Source: Pseudomonas sp. MYb118 (lineage in GTDB: Bacteria > Pseudomonadota > Gammaproteobacteria > Pseudomonadales > Pseudomonadaceae). Taken from it: 64,000 nt of DNA. Positions within the stretch are counted from its first letter, which is position 1, and each line of letters begins with the position of its first letter. Position numbers and translations under genes: made by a program. The stretch covers positions 124,001-188,000 of the forward strand of contig NZ_JBFRXN010000003.1 of the NCBI RefSeq assembly GCF_040947875.1, written 5' to 3'. A model generated the notes under the pieces. It saw only the letters and a program-made list of their open reading frames with translations, was not told the origin of the DNA and did not search any database. Positions 33,914-46,120 of this stretch are shown here, in pieces.

Positions 33914-35584
33914 TTAGACTCGGATCATTTCCCGCACCTTTGCGGTCAGCAGGTCGAAGGTGAAGGGTTTGGTGATCATTTGCATGCCGGGGTCGAGGAA
34001 GCCGCCGCGGACGGCGGCGTGTTCGGCGTAGCCGGTGATAAAGAGGACTTTGAGGTCGGGGCGGTATTGGCGGCCGATTTCTGCCAGTTGGCGGCCGTTC
34101 ATGCCGGGCAGGCCGACGTCGCTGATCATCAGGTCGATGCGCTGCGTCGAGTCGAGGATCGGCAGGGCGCCGTCGGCGTCGGCGGCTTCGACGAAGGCGT
34201 AGCCGAGGTCGCTCAGTACGCTGCTCACCAACACCCTGACGGCCGGGTCGTCTTCGACGATCAATACGGTTTCGCCCGCCTGGGCGAACAGGGTGGGGCT
34301 GATGTGCGTCGGGCTGTCCAGCGGTAGGTCACCGCCAAAACGCGGCAGATACAGACGGACCGTGGTGCCTTTGTCCACCTCGCTCTCGATGGAGACATGC
34401 CCGCGCGACTGCTTGCTGAAGCCATAGATCATCGACAGGCCCAGGCCGGTGCCCTGGCCGATCGGTTTGGTGGTGAAGAACGGGTCGAAGGCGCGGTTGA
34501 TCGTGCTTTGTGGCATGCCGCAACCGTCGTCGCTGACGCTGAGCACCACATAGTCGCCTGGGGCGAGGTTGGCGTGGGCATCGGTGAAGTCACGACCCAG
34601 GTGCTGATTGTGGGTGCGCACCACCAGTTTGCCACCGTCGGGCATGGCGTCGCGGGCGTTGATCACCAGGTTGAGCAGGGCGCTTTCCAGTTGATTGCGG
34701 TCGGCCTCGGCCACCCACAATTCCTTGTCCAGTTGCATGTCCAGGCGAATGCTTTCGTCGATGCTGCGGTGCAGCAGCTCGCCCATGGACGCCACCAGCT
34801 CGTTCATTTCCACCGGTTTGGAATCCAGCGACTGGCGCCGGGAGAAGGCCAGCAGGCGGTGGGTCAGGCCCGCCGCGCGGTTGGCCGAGGTTACGCCGAG
34901 GTCGATCAGGCTGTCCAGATCCTCGGTGCGTCCGCGGGCCAGGCGCCGGCGCAGCAGTTCCAGGCTGCCGATGATGCCGGTGAGCATGTTGTTGAAGTCG
35001 TGGGCGATGCCGCCGGTGAGCTGGCCGACGGCTTCCATCTTCTGTGACTGACGCAGCGCCTCTTCGTTGTGGCGCAGCTCGGCGGTGCGCTCCTCGACCT
35101 GTTGTTCCAGGGTTTCGAGGGTGGTTTGCAGGCGCAGTTCACTCTGGCTCAGGTCCACCAGCCGGTCCCTGGCTTCGTACTGTCGCCTGCGTCCGCGCAA
35201 GGCGGTGCTCACCAGGCTGATCAGGGTGACGGGGTGGAAAGGACGTTCGAGGAAAGTGACGTTGCCCAGTTGCGCGCCAAACTTCGAGCCGTGGCTGTGT
35301 TCGGGGCCGCCACGGTGGGTCATCAGCACGATGGGCAGGTCCGACCAGGCCGGTTGCTGCTCGATCAGGTCGAACAGCGGCTCCATGTCCGCGCCGAGCA
35401 AGGCTTCGGACGAGATCAACAGCAAGCCTGCACCCTGTTCCAGTTCAGCGCACAGGCCGATCAGGTCACGGGTGACGACACCGGCATACCCTGCTTCATT
35501 GAGCATCATCAGGGCGATCTGGCTGTCCCGTCCGAGCGGGGCGAGGATGATCGCGCGCTCGGACTTCGATGAGCGAAGCGTCAC
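33914..35584 (-). CDS. Hybrid kinase with degenerate N-terminal receiver and C-terminal receiver
   Basis: 556 residues from a GTG at 35584 that overlaps the KaiC-like stop (GTGA). Residues 1-125 have a receiver fold, but the acceptor position reads LLLISSEALLG and the acidic pair is missing (IILAPLGRD), so it is a pseudoreceiver. Then a coiled coil, HisKA with the His in LTGGIAHDFNNMLTG near residue 200, HATPase (ALLNLVINARDAMP, DDGCGM, GTGLGLSMIYGF), and a C-terminal receiver with Asp in DLMISDVGLPGMNG near residue 490 and Lys in ITKPF. Translational coupling to the KaiC-like gene indicates a joint system. Confidence 0.92.
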   Translation of the reverse strand: MTLRSSKSERAIILAPLGRDSQIALMMLNEAGYAGVVTRDLIGLCAELEQGAGLLLISSEALLGADMEPLFDLIEQQPAWSDLPIVLMTHRGGPEHSHGSKFGAQLGNVTFLERPFHPVTLISLVSTALRGRRRQYEARDRLVDLSQSELRLQTTLETLEQQVEERTAELRHNEEALRQSQKMEAVGQLTGGIAHDFNNMLTGIIGSLELLRRRLARGRTEDLDSLIDLGVTSANRAAGLTHRLLAFSRRQSLDSKPVEMNELVASMGELLHRSIDESIRLDMQLDKELWVAEADRNQLESALLNLVINARDAMPDGGKLVVRTHNQHLGRDFTDAHANLAPGDYVVLSVSDDGCGMPQSTINRAFDPFFTTKPIGQGTGLGLSMIYGFSKQSRGHVSIESEVDKGTTVRLYLPRFGGDLPLDSPTHISPTLFAQAGETVLIVEDDPAVRVLVSSVLSDLGYAFVEAADADGALPILDSTQRIDLMISDVGLPGMNGRQLAEIGRQYRPDLKVLFITGYAEHAAVRGGFLDPGMQMITKPFTFDLLTAKVREMIRV

Positions 35585-37084
35585 GGCGCTTCGTCCGCGA
35601 GCAACGGCTGGCTGGCGCCCAGGTAGGTCGGAACACCGCGCAACACGCCCTGGAAGGCATCCAGGGGTTCGCCGATGGTCATGCCTTTGGCGCTGATGCG
35701 GTACTCACGAATGGTAGATTCATGGCTGCCGGTGCGTTTCTTGATGATCGAGATCGCCCGGCGCACCTGCCCGATTGCTTCGAAATACCGCAGCAGGATG
35801 ACGCTGTCGGCCAGGTAGGTGATGTCCACCGGGGCCATCATGTCGCCGACCAGACCGTGCTGGGCGACGGTCATGAAGGTCGCCGCGCCCTTGCGGTTGA
35901 GGTACAGCAACAGCTCGTGCATGTGCAGCACCAGGGCGTTCTCTTCCGGCATTGCTGCCTGGTAGCCGTTGAGGCTGTCGATGACCACGGTCTTGATGTG
36001 GTGCTCGTCGACGCAGCGGCGCACCCGGTGGGAGAACTCGCCAGGGGACAGTTCGGCGGCGTCCACTTGCTCGATCAACAGGTTGCCGGTGTCCTGCAGT
36101 GCCTTGAGGTCGATGCCGATGTTGCGCATGCGTTCGAACAGCAGGCCCAGCTCTTCATCGAAAATGAACAGCGCGGCCTTCTCGCCGCGATTGACCGCCG
36201 CCGCCGCGTAGATCAGCGCGATCAGCGATTTACCGGTCCCGGCAGGGCCAAGAATCAGCGTGCTGGAACCGGTTTCGATGCCGCCACCGAGCAGCGCGTC
36301 CATTTCCTTGATGTCGCTCTTGAGCTGCGTGCGCACGTACTCGCCGCGGTGTTCGGCGGCCACCAGGCGCGGGAACACGTGCACGCCATCGCCCATGATG
36401 GTGAAGTCGTGAAAGCCGCCGCGGTATTTCTGGCCACGGTACTTGACCACGCGAATGCGGCGGCGCTCGGCGCCGTAGTTGGGGGTCAGTTCCTCCAGGC
36501 GAATCACGCCGTGGGCGACGCTGTGCACGGTTTTGTCCAGGGATTCGGTGGTCAGGTCATCGAGCAGCAGTACCGTGGCGTCGTAGCGCACAAAGTAATG
36601 CTTGATTGCCAGGATCTGCCGGCGATAGCGCAGTGAGCTTTGCGCCAGCAGGCGGATTTCCGAGAGGCTGTCGAGCACCACGCGGGTCGGCTTGAATCGC
36701 TCGACCGCTTCGAAAATCTGCTTGGTGGTTTCCCCCAGTTCCAGGTCCGAGGAATACAAAAGGCTTTGCTGGGATTCGCTGTCGAGCAGGCTTTCCGGTG
36801 GCGTGAGCTCGAAGATATGGATGTGCTCATCCGAGATCCCAGCCATGAGACGACGCGCCCTGGCGCAGCTCGCGCTCGGTTTCGGACAGGGTGATGTACA
36901 ACGAGCGCTCGCCGGCTTGGGCGCCGGCCAACAAGAATTGCAAAGCGACGGTGGTTTTGCCGGTACCGGGTTCACCCTCCAGCAAAAATACATGACCACG
37001 GGACAGGCCGCCGGCGAGGATGTCATCGAGACCCTCGATACCGGTGGCGGCTTTTGCATTGATCAACTCGTTAGATGTAGACAA
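35581..37084 (-). pseudogene. KaiC-like double-RecA ATPase, interrupted by one frameshift
   Basis: Two frames together encode a ~500-residue KaiC-type protein. The first (37084 to about 36840) starts at a TTG with AGAGGA upstream (LSTSNELINAKAATGIEGLDD) and contains Walker A GEPGTGKTTVALQF. It runs to SSHGWDLG and a stop at 36827. The second frame resumes at ISDEHIHIFELTPPESLLD (about 36838 downwards) and holds the rest of domain 1 (RVVLDSLSEIRLLAQ) and domain 2 (ETGSSTLILGPAGTGKSLIAL, KTVVIDSLNGYQ). A net +1 or -2 change in 36830-36845 (sequence TGGGATCTCGG on the coding strand) restores one frame. KaiC-like proteins of proteobacteria are autophosphorylating ATPases of poorly known role; the partner kinase gene follows directly. 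Confidence 0.85.
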
Positions 37085-37198
37085 AGAATGTCCTCTCGTG
37101 ACTCGAAATGGTGAGGCAACGGACCGCAAAGGCCTGATGGGGCTGCCTTTTCACTTGACCATTGGTCGCGATGAGCGTTCCACGGTTCATCCGACTTT

Positions 37199-38254
37199 TT
37201 ACAGGCCCTGCTGCAAGGCCGGATCGTCGGGATTGAGCTGTTCGAGCTGGGCCTGGAGGATCTGCACGTTCTGCAACTGGCCGCTTTCCTTCCAGTAGTT
37301 GATCAACAGTACCCGCGCCTTGCGGTCGGCCGGATGACGCTGGACGATTTCCTGCAATTGCTTCTGCGCCGCTTCCAGTTCGTGCTCGCCGTGCAGGGTG
37401 GTGGCCAGGTCGTAGCGGTAATGTTTGTTGTCCGGCTCCAGCTCCACGGCCTTGGACAGGCCGAGCAGGGCGAACTCGCTCTGGCCGTGATGCAGCAGCC
37501 ACATCCCCAGGGCGTGTTGCAGGTAGGCGGAATCGGGTTGGGCCTTGAGCTGTTTGGCCAGCAGCAGGCGGGCGGCTTCGCTCTGGCCTTGCTTGTCGAG
37601 CACTTCGATCTGCATCACCAGCGCCGGCAGATTGTCCGGGGCCAGGCGCAGGGTGTTGTCCAGCGCCTGTTGCGCGGCTTTGTATTCGCCGTTGTGCAGG
37701 TGCAGCCGGGCCAATTGGTACTGGTTCTCGGCACTTTCCGGCGCTTGCACCAGCACCTGTTCCCAGGCGTCGATGGCTTGTTCCAGCGGCCCGAAATACA
37801 AGCCCAGCTCATCCGGCGAAAGCCCCAGCAGGGCGTTGACGGCGGCCAGCCGCACGCTTTGTTCGCTGTCATCGAGCATCGGCCCCAGCAGCAGGCTGCG
37901 CTGGCCGTTGGGCACCAGGGCGCTGATGCTGTTGATGGCGGCGATGCGCACTTCGGGGGCTTGGTGTTGCAGGTCGGCGTCCGCCAGTTTCAGCGCCACC
38001 GAGCTTGGGTAGTTGGGCAGTTCGGCGTGCAGCCAGACCCGGCGCTTGGGCGAGATGTCGGGGCGGCCCAGTTGCTGATAGAGCACCCGCGCCGCGCCCG
38101 GTTGGCCGTTGCGTGCCTGGGTCAGCGCTTCACTGTAGCCACGCCTGATCGCTTCCGGCACCACCGGCGTGGTGCTGCGCAGCAACAGCCAGGCGACGCC
38201 AAGGGCGAGCAGGGCACAGAGGCCGATGATCAGGTAGCGACGGGGCAGGGGCAT
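37199..38254 (-). CDS. Membrane-anchored TPR/HEAT repeat protein
   Basis: 351 residues. One N-terminal membrane helix (YLIIGLCALLALGVAWLLL, residues 7-26) without cleavage site, then helical repeats: HEAT-like units (~65-150, EVRIAAINSISALVP, QSVRLAAVNALLGLS) followed by about five TPRs (~155-345, for example NQYQLARLHLHNGEYKAAQQAL). It is likely anchored in the inner membrane with the repeats exposed to the periplasm and acting as a protein-protein scaffold. No enzyme motif. It lies 114 bp upstream of the KaiC-like gene on the same strand and could be part of that unit, but the gap leaves room for a separate promoter. Confidence 0.85.
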   Translation of the reverse strand: MPLPRRYLIIGLCALLALGVAWLLLRSTTPVVPEAIRRGYSEALTQARNGQPGAARVLYQQLGRPDISPKRRVWLHAELPNYPSSVALKLADADLQHQAPEVRIAAINSISALVPNGQRSLLLGPMLDDSEQSVRLAAVNALLGLSPDELGLYFGPLEQAIDAWEQVLVQAPESAENQYQLARLHLHNGEYKAAQQALDNTLRLAPDNLPALVMQIEVLDKQGQSEAARLLLAKQLKAQPDSAYLQHALGMWLLHHGQSEFALLGLSKAVELEPDNKHYRYDLATTLHGEHELEAAQKQLQEIVQRHPADRKARVLLINYWKESGQLQNVQILQAQLEQLNPDDPALQQGL

Positions 38255-38353
38255 GCAGGTATCCGGAAGCTGACAATCGGTTACAAAAGCTGTCAGCTTC
38301 GGTCAGGCAGGGCCGTGAGTCAAACCCGACGGCCCTGAAAAGTGCTCAGCTGC

Positions 38354-40309
<1,956 letters not shown>

Positions 40310-40356
40310 GGGGTTGCCTCTTGTTATAGGTATGACTGATGCACCGCCATCCCCCA

Positions 40357-40459
40357 CTGTGGGAGCGAGCCTGCTCGCGATGATTGACCAGGCACCGCAG
40401 GGGTGTCAGGCAGCCATCATTTTCGTTGACGTCCATCGCGAGCAGGCTCGCTCCCACAG
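40357..40459. repeat. REPIN between bdhA and aacS
   Basis: Inverted REP pair (CTGTGGGAGCGAGCCTGCTC left, GAGCAGGCTCGCTCCCACAG right) with a longer loop, inside the 3-hydroxybutyrate operon. Confidence 0.92.
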
Positions 40460-40491
40460 GGGGGGGCAGGAGCCGAAAAGGGGGCTGCCAA

Positions 40492-41265
40492 TTATTGCGC
40501 CAACCACCCACCATCAATATTCCACGCCGCGCCACGCACCTGGCTGCCGGCTTCGCTGCACAGGAACAGCACCAGCTCGCCCAGTTGCGGCGGGGTGACG
40601 AATTCCAGTGACGGTTGTTTCTCTGCCAGCAAGTCATGCTGCGCCTGCTGCGGGTCGGTGCCGGCGGCGATGCGGTCGTCGATCTGCTTTTGCACCAGCG
40701 GCGTCAGCACCCAGCCCGGGCAGATGGCGTTGCAGGTGACGTTGCTGGTGGCGGTTTCCAGGCCGACCACCTTGGTCAGGCCGATCACCCCATGTTTGGC
40801 GGCGACGTACGCGGCCTTGCCCACCGAGCCGACCTGGCCGTGTACCGAAGCGATGTTGATCACCCGGCCCCAATCCTTCTTGCGCATGCCCGGCAGGCTC
40901 AGGCGCGTGCTGTGGAATACCGACGACAGGTTGATGGCGATGATCGAATCCCAGCGCTCCACCGGGAACTCTTCCACCGCGGCCACGTGCTGGATGCCAG
41001 CGTTGTTGACCAGGATGTCGACACCGCCGAACTCACGCTCGGCGTAGGCGATCATGTCGGCGATCTGCGCCGGGTCGCTGACGTCGGCCGGGTGATGGCC
41101 AACCTTGCCGCCGAACTGCCCAACTTCGGCGATCACCTGCGAGGCATCGCCGAAGCCGTTGAGAATCAGGTTGGCGCCGGCCTTGGCCAGGCTCAGGGCA
41201 ATGCCCAGGCCGATGCCGCTGGTGGAGCCGGTAACCAGTGCGGTCTTGCCGGTAAGAGTGGTCAT
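40492..41265 (-). CDS. bdhA: (R)-3-hydroxybutyrate dehydrogenase
   Basis: 257 residues from the ATG at 41265 (MTTLTGKTALVTGSTSG; GAGG upstream). Short-chain dehydrogenase: NAD-binding TGSTSGIGLGIA, structural NNAG (LVNNAGIQHVA), catalytic triad Ser in NIASVHG, Tyr and Lys in KAAYVAAKHGVIG, and the tail NAICPGWVLTPLVQKQIDD plus IDGGWLAQ typical of 3-hydroxybutyrate dehydrogenase. It oxidises (R)-3-hydroxybutyrate to acetoacetate with NAD+. Begins 7 bp after the permease stop, so co-transcribed. Confidence 0.94.
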   Translation of the reverse strand: MTTLTGKTALVTGSTSGIGLGIALSLAKAGANLILNGFGDASQVIAEVGQFGGKVGHHPADVSDPAQIADMIAYAEREFGGVDILVNNAGIQHVAAVEEFPVERWDSIIAINLSSVFHSTRLSLPGMRKKDWGRVINIASVHGQVGSVGKAAYVAAKHGVIGLTKVVGLETATSNVTCNAICPGWVLTPLVQKQIDDRIAAGTDPQQAQHDLLAEKQPSLEFVTPPQLGELVLFLCSEAGSQVRGAAWNIDGGWLAQ

Positions 41266-41272
41266 GAATACC

Positions 41273-42664
41273 TCACACAATGCCAGTGGCGTAGAAAACA
41301 CCGATCACCACGAAGACCGCCAGGGTCTTGATCAGCGTAATACAGAAAATGTCTTTGTAAGCTTCGCGGTGGGTCAGGCCGGTCACCGCCAGCAGGGTGA
41401 TCACGGCGCCGTTGTGCGGCAGGGTGTCCATGCCGCCGCTGGCCATCGCGGCCACCCGGTGCAGCACTTCCAGCGGAATGTTGGCCGCGTTGGCGGCTGC
41501 AATGAAGTCATTGGCCATGGCCGCCAGCGCGATGCTCATGCCGCCCGAGGCGGAGCCGGTGATACCGGCCAGCAGGGTCACGGTGATGGCTTCGTTGACC
41601 AGCGGGTTGGGGATGCTCTTGAGCCAGTCGGCCAGCACCAGGAAGCCCGGCAGGGAAGCGATCACTGCGCCGAAACCGTATTCCGAAGCGGTGTTCATCG
41701 CCGCCAGCAGCGCACCGCTGACCGCGCTCTTGCTGCCTTCGGCCAGCTTGCTGCGAATCGCCTGGAAGCCGAACACCAGCACCATCAGGATGCCCACCAG
41801 CAACGCTGCCTGCACCGCCCAGATGGCGGTCAGCTTGGCGATTTCGGTGGTCACCGGCGCGGCCATGCCCGGCAGCGCCAGGCTGTGGGTCTTGCCGTAC
41901 CACTGCGGAATCCACTGGGTGAACAGCAGGTTCATGATGCCCACCGCCAACAGCGGCGACAGGGCGACCCACGGGTTGGGCAGCTTGATGTCGGCGGCGG
42001 TTTCCGGCTCGTTGCGCAGTTCGGTGCCATAACCTTCACCGGCGCGCTGGGCCTTGTTGCGCATGTGCTGCAGGAACAGCATGCCGGCGCTGAATACGAA
42101 AATCGTGCCGATCAAGCCCAGCCACGGCGCCGCCCAGGCGGTGGTGTTGAAGAAGGTGCTGGGGATGATGTTCTGGATCTGCGGGGTGCCGGGCAGGGCG
42201 TCCATGGTGAACGAGAACGCACCGAGGGCGATGGTCGCCGGGATCAGGCGCTTGGGAATGTTGCTCTGGCGGAACATCTCGGCGGCGAACGGGTAGACCG
42301 CAAACACCACCACAAACAGCGAAACACCGCCGTAGGTGAGCAGGGCGCACACCAGCACGATGACCAGCATCGCCTGGCGCGTGCCGAGCAGGCGAATGGC
42401 GGCGGCGACGATGGAACGCGAGAAGCCCGACAGCTCGATCAGCTTGCCGAACACGGCGCCGAGCAGGAACACCGGGAAATACAGTTTGATGAAGCCGACC
42501 ATTTTTTCCATGAACACCCCGGTGAAGGCGGGGGCGACGGCGGAAGGGTCGGTGAGCAGTACGGCGCCGAGGGCGGCGATGGGGGCAAAGAGGATAACGC
42601 TGTAGCCGCGGTAGGCAGCGAGCATCAGCAGCGCCAGGGCTGCCAAGGCGATGATCACACTCAT
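41273..42664 (-). CDS. GntP-family permease, probable 3-hydroxybutyrate transporter
   Basis: 463 residues with 12-13 hydrophobic helices (MSVIIALAALALLMLAAYRG at the N-terminus). GntP family features: TYGGVSLFVVVFAVYPFA near residue 112, SFTMDALPGTPQIQNIIPS near residue 155, and GSASGGMSIALAAM near residue 375. GntP members import organic acids by H+ or Na+ symport. Position as first gene of a bdhA-aacS operon, with the same gene order in P. aeruginosa (PA2004-PA2003), supports (R)-3-hydroxybutyrate as substrate. Sigma-54 promoter at 42721-42736 lies 57 bp upstream of its ATG. Confidence 0.9.
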   Translation of the reverse strand: MSVIIALAALALLMLAAYRGYSVILFAPIAALGAVLLTDPSAVAPAFTGVFMEKMVGFIKLYFPVFLLGAVFGKLIELSGFSRSIVAAAIRLLGTRQAMLVIVLVCALLTYGGVSLFVVVFAVYPFAAEMFRQSNIPKRLIPATIALGAFSFTMDALPGTPQIQNIIPSTFFNTTAWAAPWLGLIGTIFVFSAGMLFLQHMRNKAQRAGEGYGTELRNEPETAADIKLPNPWVALSPLLAVGIMNLLFTQWIPQWYGKTHSLALPGMAAPVTTEIAKLTAIWAVQAALLVGILMVLVFGFQAIRSKLAEGSKSAVSGALLAAMNTASEYGFGAVIASLPGFLVLADWLKSIPNPLVNEAITVTLLAGITGSASGGMSIALAAMANDFIAAANAANIPLEVLHRVAAMASGGMDTLPHNGAVITLLAVTGLTHREAYKDIFCITLIKTLAVFVVIGVFYATGIV

Positions 42665-42720
42665 GGTGTGTCTCCTGGGATTGTTATTTTTGTGTGGGTG
42701 AAGCTGTGGGGAGGGGCTTT

Positions 42721-42736
42721 AGCTAGATTTGTGCCA
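42721..42736 (-). promoter_or_regulatory. Sigma-54 (-24/-12) promoter of the 3-hydroxybutyrate operon
   Basis: On the minus strand TGGCACAAATCTAGCT shows GG and GC separated by exactly 10 bases, the invariant -24/-12 spacing, with TGGCAC matching the consensus fully and TAGCT approximating TTGCT. It faces the permease gene, and the next gene upstream encodes a sigma-54 activator. Confidence 0.8.
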
Positions 42737-42797
42737 TGTATGTAACATGTTGAAATATAAGGATATTTTTATTTTTTGGAGTAGTGTTTCGGATTTT

Positions 42798-42815
42798 TGT
42801 CTCTGATTTGAGACA
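42798..42815. promoter_or_regulatory. Candidate enhancer site UAS1 for the sigma-54 activator
   Basis: TGTCTC, 6-base spacer TGATTT, GAGACA: a perfect inverted repeat 61 bp upstream of the -24 element, the usual distance for an enhancer-binding protein dimer site. Confidence 0.65.
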
Positions 42816-42835
42816 TTTGTTGATTGGGAGGGCCT

Positions 42836-42907
42836 CATCGCGGGCAAGCCCGCTCCTACAGAGTTTGCGGTGAACCCATAACCTGTAGGAGCGGGCTTGC
42901 CCGCGAT
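42836..42907. repeat. REPIN between the two enhancer-like sites
   Basis: Outward-facing REP pair of the GCGGGCAAGCCCGCTCCTACAG type (left) and CTGTAGGAGCGGGCTTGCCC (right), located between UAS1 and UAS2. Confidence 0.9.
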
Positions 42908-42933
42908 TGGATCTGTCTACCAATGGAGATGCA

Positions 42934-42951
42934 TGTCTCTTTATTGAGACT
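42934..42951. promoter_or_regulatory. Candidate enhancer site UAS2
   Basis: TGTCTC, spacer TTTATT, GAGACT: same half-sites and same 6-base spacing as UAS1 with one mismatch. Its centre is 136 bp (about 13 helical turns) from UAS1, and it overlaps the last codons of the activator gene. Confidence 0.5.
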
Positions 42952-44356
42952 CTGCAATCCCCAAAGCCACCATCTTCTTGTACAAGGTCGACCGCCCCAG
43001 CCCCAACCGCGCCGCCGCCTCAACCACCTTGCCCCCACATTGCGCCAGGGCCGACTCGATCAATTGCCGGTCGAACCGCTCCCGCGCCTGGCTGAACGTC
43101 TCATGGCCCAGCGCCTCGACCACCACCGGCGTCGCACGCTGCACCGGTGCAAACGTACCGATGGCCCCGCGAATATCCTCGGCATTGAGCTGTAAGTCAT
43201 CACTGAGCAGCGCGGCGCGCTCCAGCACGTTGCGCAGTTCGCGGATGTTGCCGGGCCAGGCGTGCTGGCCCAGCAGTTCCAGGGCCTCGGCGTTCAATTC
43301 ATGCTGGCTGCGCAGCTCTTCAAGGATCGCCTCGCTCAGGGCCGGCAGGTCATCGAGGCGATCGCGCAGCGGCGGCACCTGGATCGGCAGTACATTGAGC
43401 CGGTAGTACAAGTCGGCGCGGAACTCGCCGCGCTTGATCGCTGCTTCAAGGTCGATGGAGGTCGCGGCGATGACCCGCACATCGCTCTGGATCACTTCAT
43501 TGGAACCCACCGGCTCGAATTCCTTTTCCTGCAACACCCGCAGCAGTTTGCTTTGCAGCGGCAGGGGCATGTCGCCGATTTCGTCGAGGAACAGCGTGCC
43601 GCCCTGGGCGATCTGCAACTTGCCGGCGCGGGCCTTGCGGTCTGCACCGGTGAAGGCGCCGGGGGCGGTGCCGAAGAATTCCGCTTCCAGCAAGGCTTCG
43701 GGAATCGCCGCGCTGTTGATGCTGACGAAGGCCTTGTGCGCACGCGGCGAGGCGCCGTGGATCGCCTGGGCCAGCAATTCCTTGCCGCTGCCGGTTTCCC
43801 CCAGCAGCAACACCGGCGAATCGGTACTGGCGCTGCGTCGGGCGCGGCGTTTGACCTCCAGGCTGGCAGCGCTGGTGCCGATGAAGTGGGCGAAGTTGTA
43901 CTTGGTCTGCCGTGCCCGCAGCAGCGAGCGGGTCGAGGCCAGTTCTTCCTGCATGCTCATGTAGCGCTTGAGCATCGGCGACAGGCTGCGCAGCTCGTCG
44001 AACAGGGCAAAGCCGATGGCGCCGATGACCACGCCGGCGTCATCGTGGATCGGCAGGCGCATGACCACCAGCGGCTCCTTGGGCGTGTCCTGCATGTCCA
44101 GCAGGATCGGCCGGCCGGTGCGCACCACCTCGCGCAGCAGGCTGCCGGGGATCACGCTTTCACAGGCCTTGCCGATGGCGAACTCGGCCGACTCCAGGCC
44201 GAAACGCCGGGCATAGCGCTCGTTCATCCAGACGATGTTGGCGTCGCGATCGACAATCACCGTGCCTTCGCTGGATTGCTCGATGATTTCGAACAGCGAG
44301 CGGATTGCCAGGAGGCGGACGCGTTGGTAGTCCTTCAGGCTTTCGGTGGAATTCAT
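42941..44356 (-). CDS. hbcR: Sigma-54-dependent activator of 3-hydroxybutyrate catabolism (PAS-AAA+-Fis)
   Basis: 471 residues from the ATG at 44356 (MNSTESLKDYQRVRLLAIRS); upstream in-frame sequence is REPIN-derived. N-terminal PAS sensor (~18-130, EGTVIVDRDANIVWMNERYA), AAA+ domain with Walker A LLGETGSGKELLA, the sigma-54 contact loop GAFTGAD, Walker B GGTLFLDEIGDMP and arginine-finger region RADLYYRLN, then a C-terminal Fis-type HTH (KVVEAAARLGLGRSTLYKKM). The orthologous P. aeruginosa regulator PA2005 controls bdhA with RpoN. It needs no phosphorylation domain; the PAS domain likely senses a metabolite. It lies directly upstream of the operon it should control. Confidence 0.9.
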   Translation of the reverse strand: MNSTESLKDYQRVRLLAIRSLFEIIEQSSEGTVIVDRDANIVWMNERYARRFGLESAEFAIGKACESVIPGSLLREVVRTGRPILLDMQDTPKEPLVVMRLPIHDDAGVVIGAIGFALFDELRSLSPMLKRYMSMQEELASTRSLLRARQTKYNFAHFIGTSAASLEVKRRARRSASTDSPVLLLGETGSGKELLAQAIHGASPRAHKAFVSINSAAIPEALLEAEFFGTAPGAFTGADRKARAGKLQIAQGGTLFLDEIGDMPLPLQSKLLRVLQEKEFEPVGSNEVIQSDVRVIAATSIDLEAAIKRGEFRADLYYRLNVLPIQVPPLRDRLDDLPALSEAILEELRSQHELNAEALELLGQHAWPGNIRELRNVLERAALLSDDLQLNAEDIRGAIGTFAPVQRATPVVVEALGHETFSQARERFDRQLIESALAQCGGKVVEAAARLGLGRSTLYKKMVALGIAESQ

Positions 44357-44394
44357 GTCGGTGAATCCTGGATTTGTGTTGTCTGGTCGGGCGT

Positions 44395-44478
44395 CATCGC
44401 GGGCAAGCCCGCTCCTACAGGGGGGCAGTGTTTTCATTAACACCGCATTCCACTGTGGGAGCGGGCTTGCCCGCGATG
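44395..44478. repeat. REPIN
   Basis: Outward REP pair (CATCGCGGGCAAGCCCGCTC left, GAGCGGGCTTGCCCGCGATG right) between hbcR and the yejF stop. Confidence 0.92.
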
Positions 44479-44503
44479 GCCGCGACACGGTCGCCAATTA
44501 TGC

Positions 44504-46075
<1,572 letters not shown>

Positions 46076-46120
46076 GTCGAATGCTCGCTGGGTGACGTGG
46101 GCTGAGGCTCAAGAGCGTGC

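Noticed and set aside
35581..37059. Starting the KaiC-like gene at an ATG within the second frame (MQKPPPVSRVSM...)
   Set aside because: The first 70 residues of that frame are an out-of-frame reading of the Walker A region; the true N-terminal half is in the other frame.
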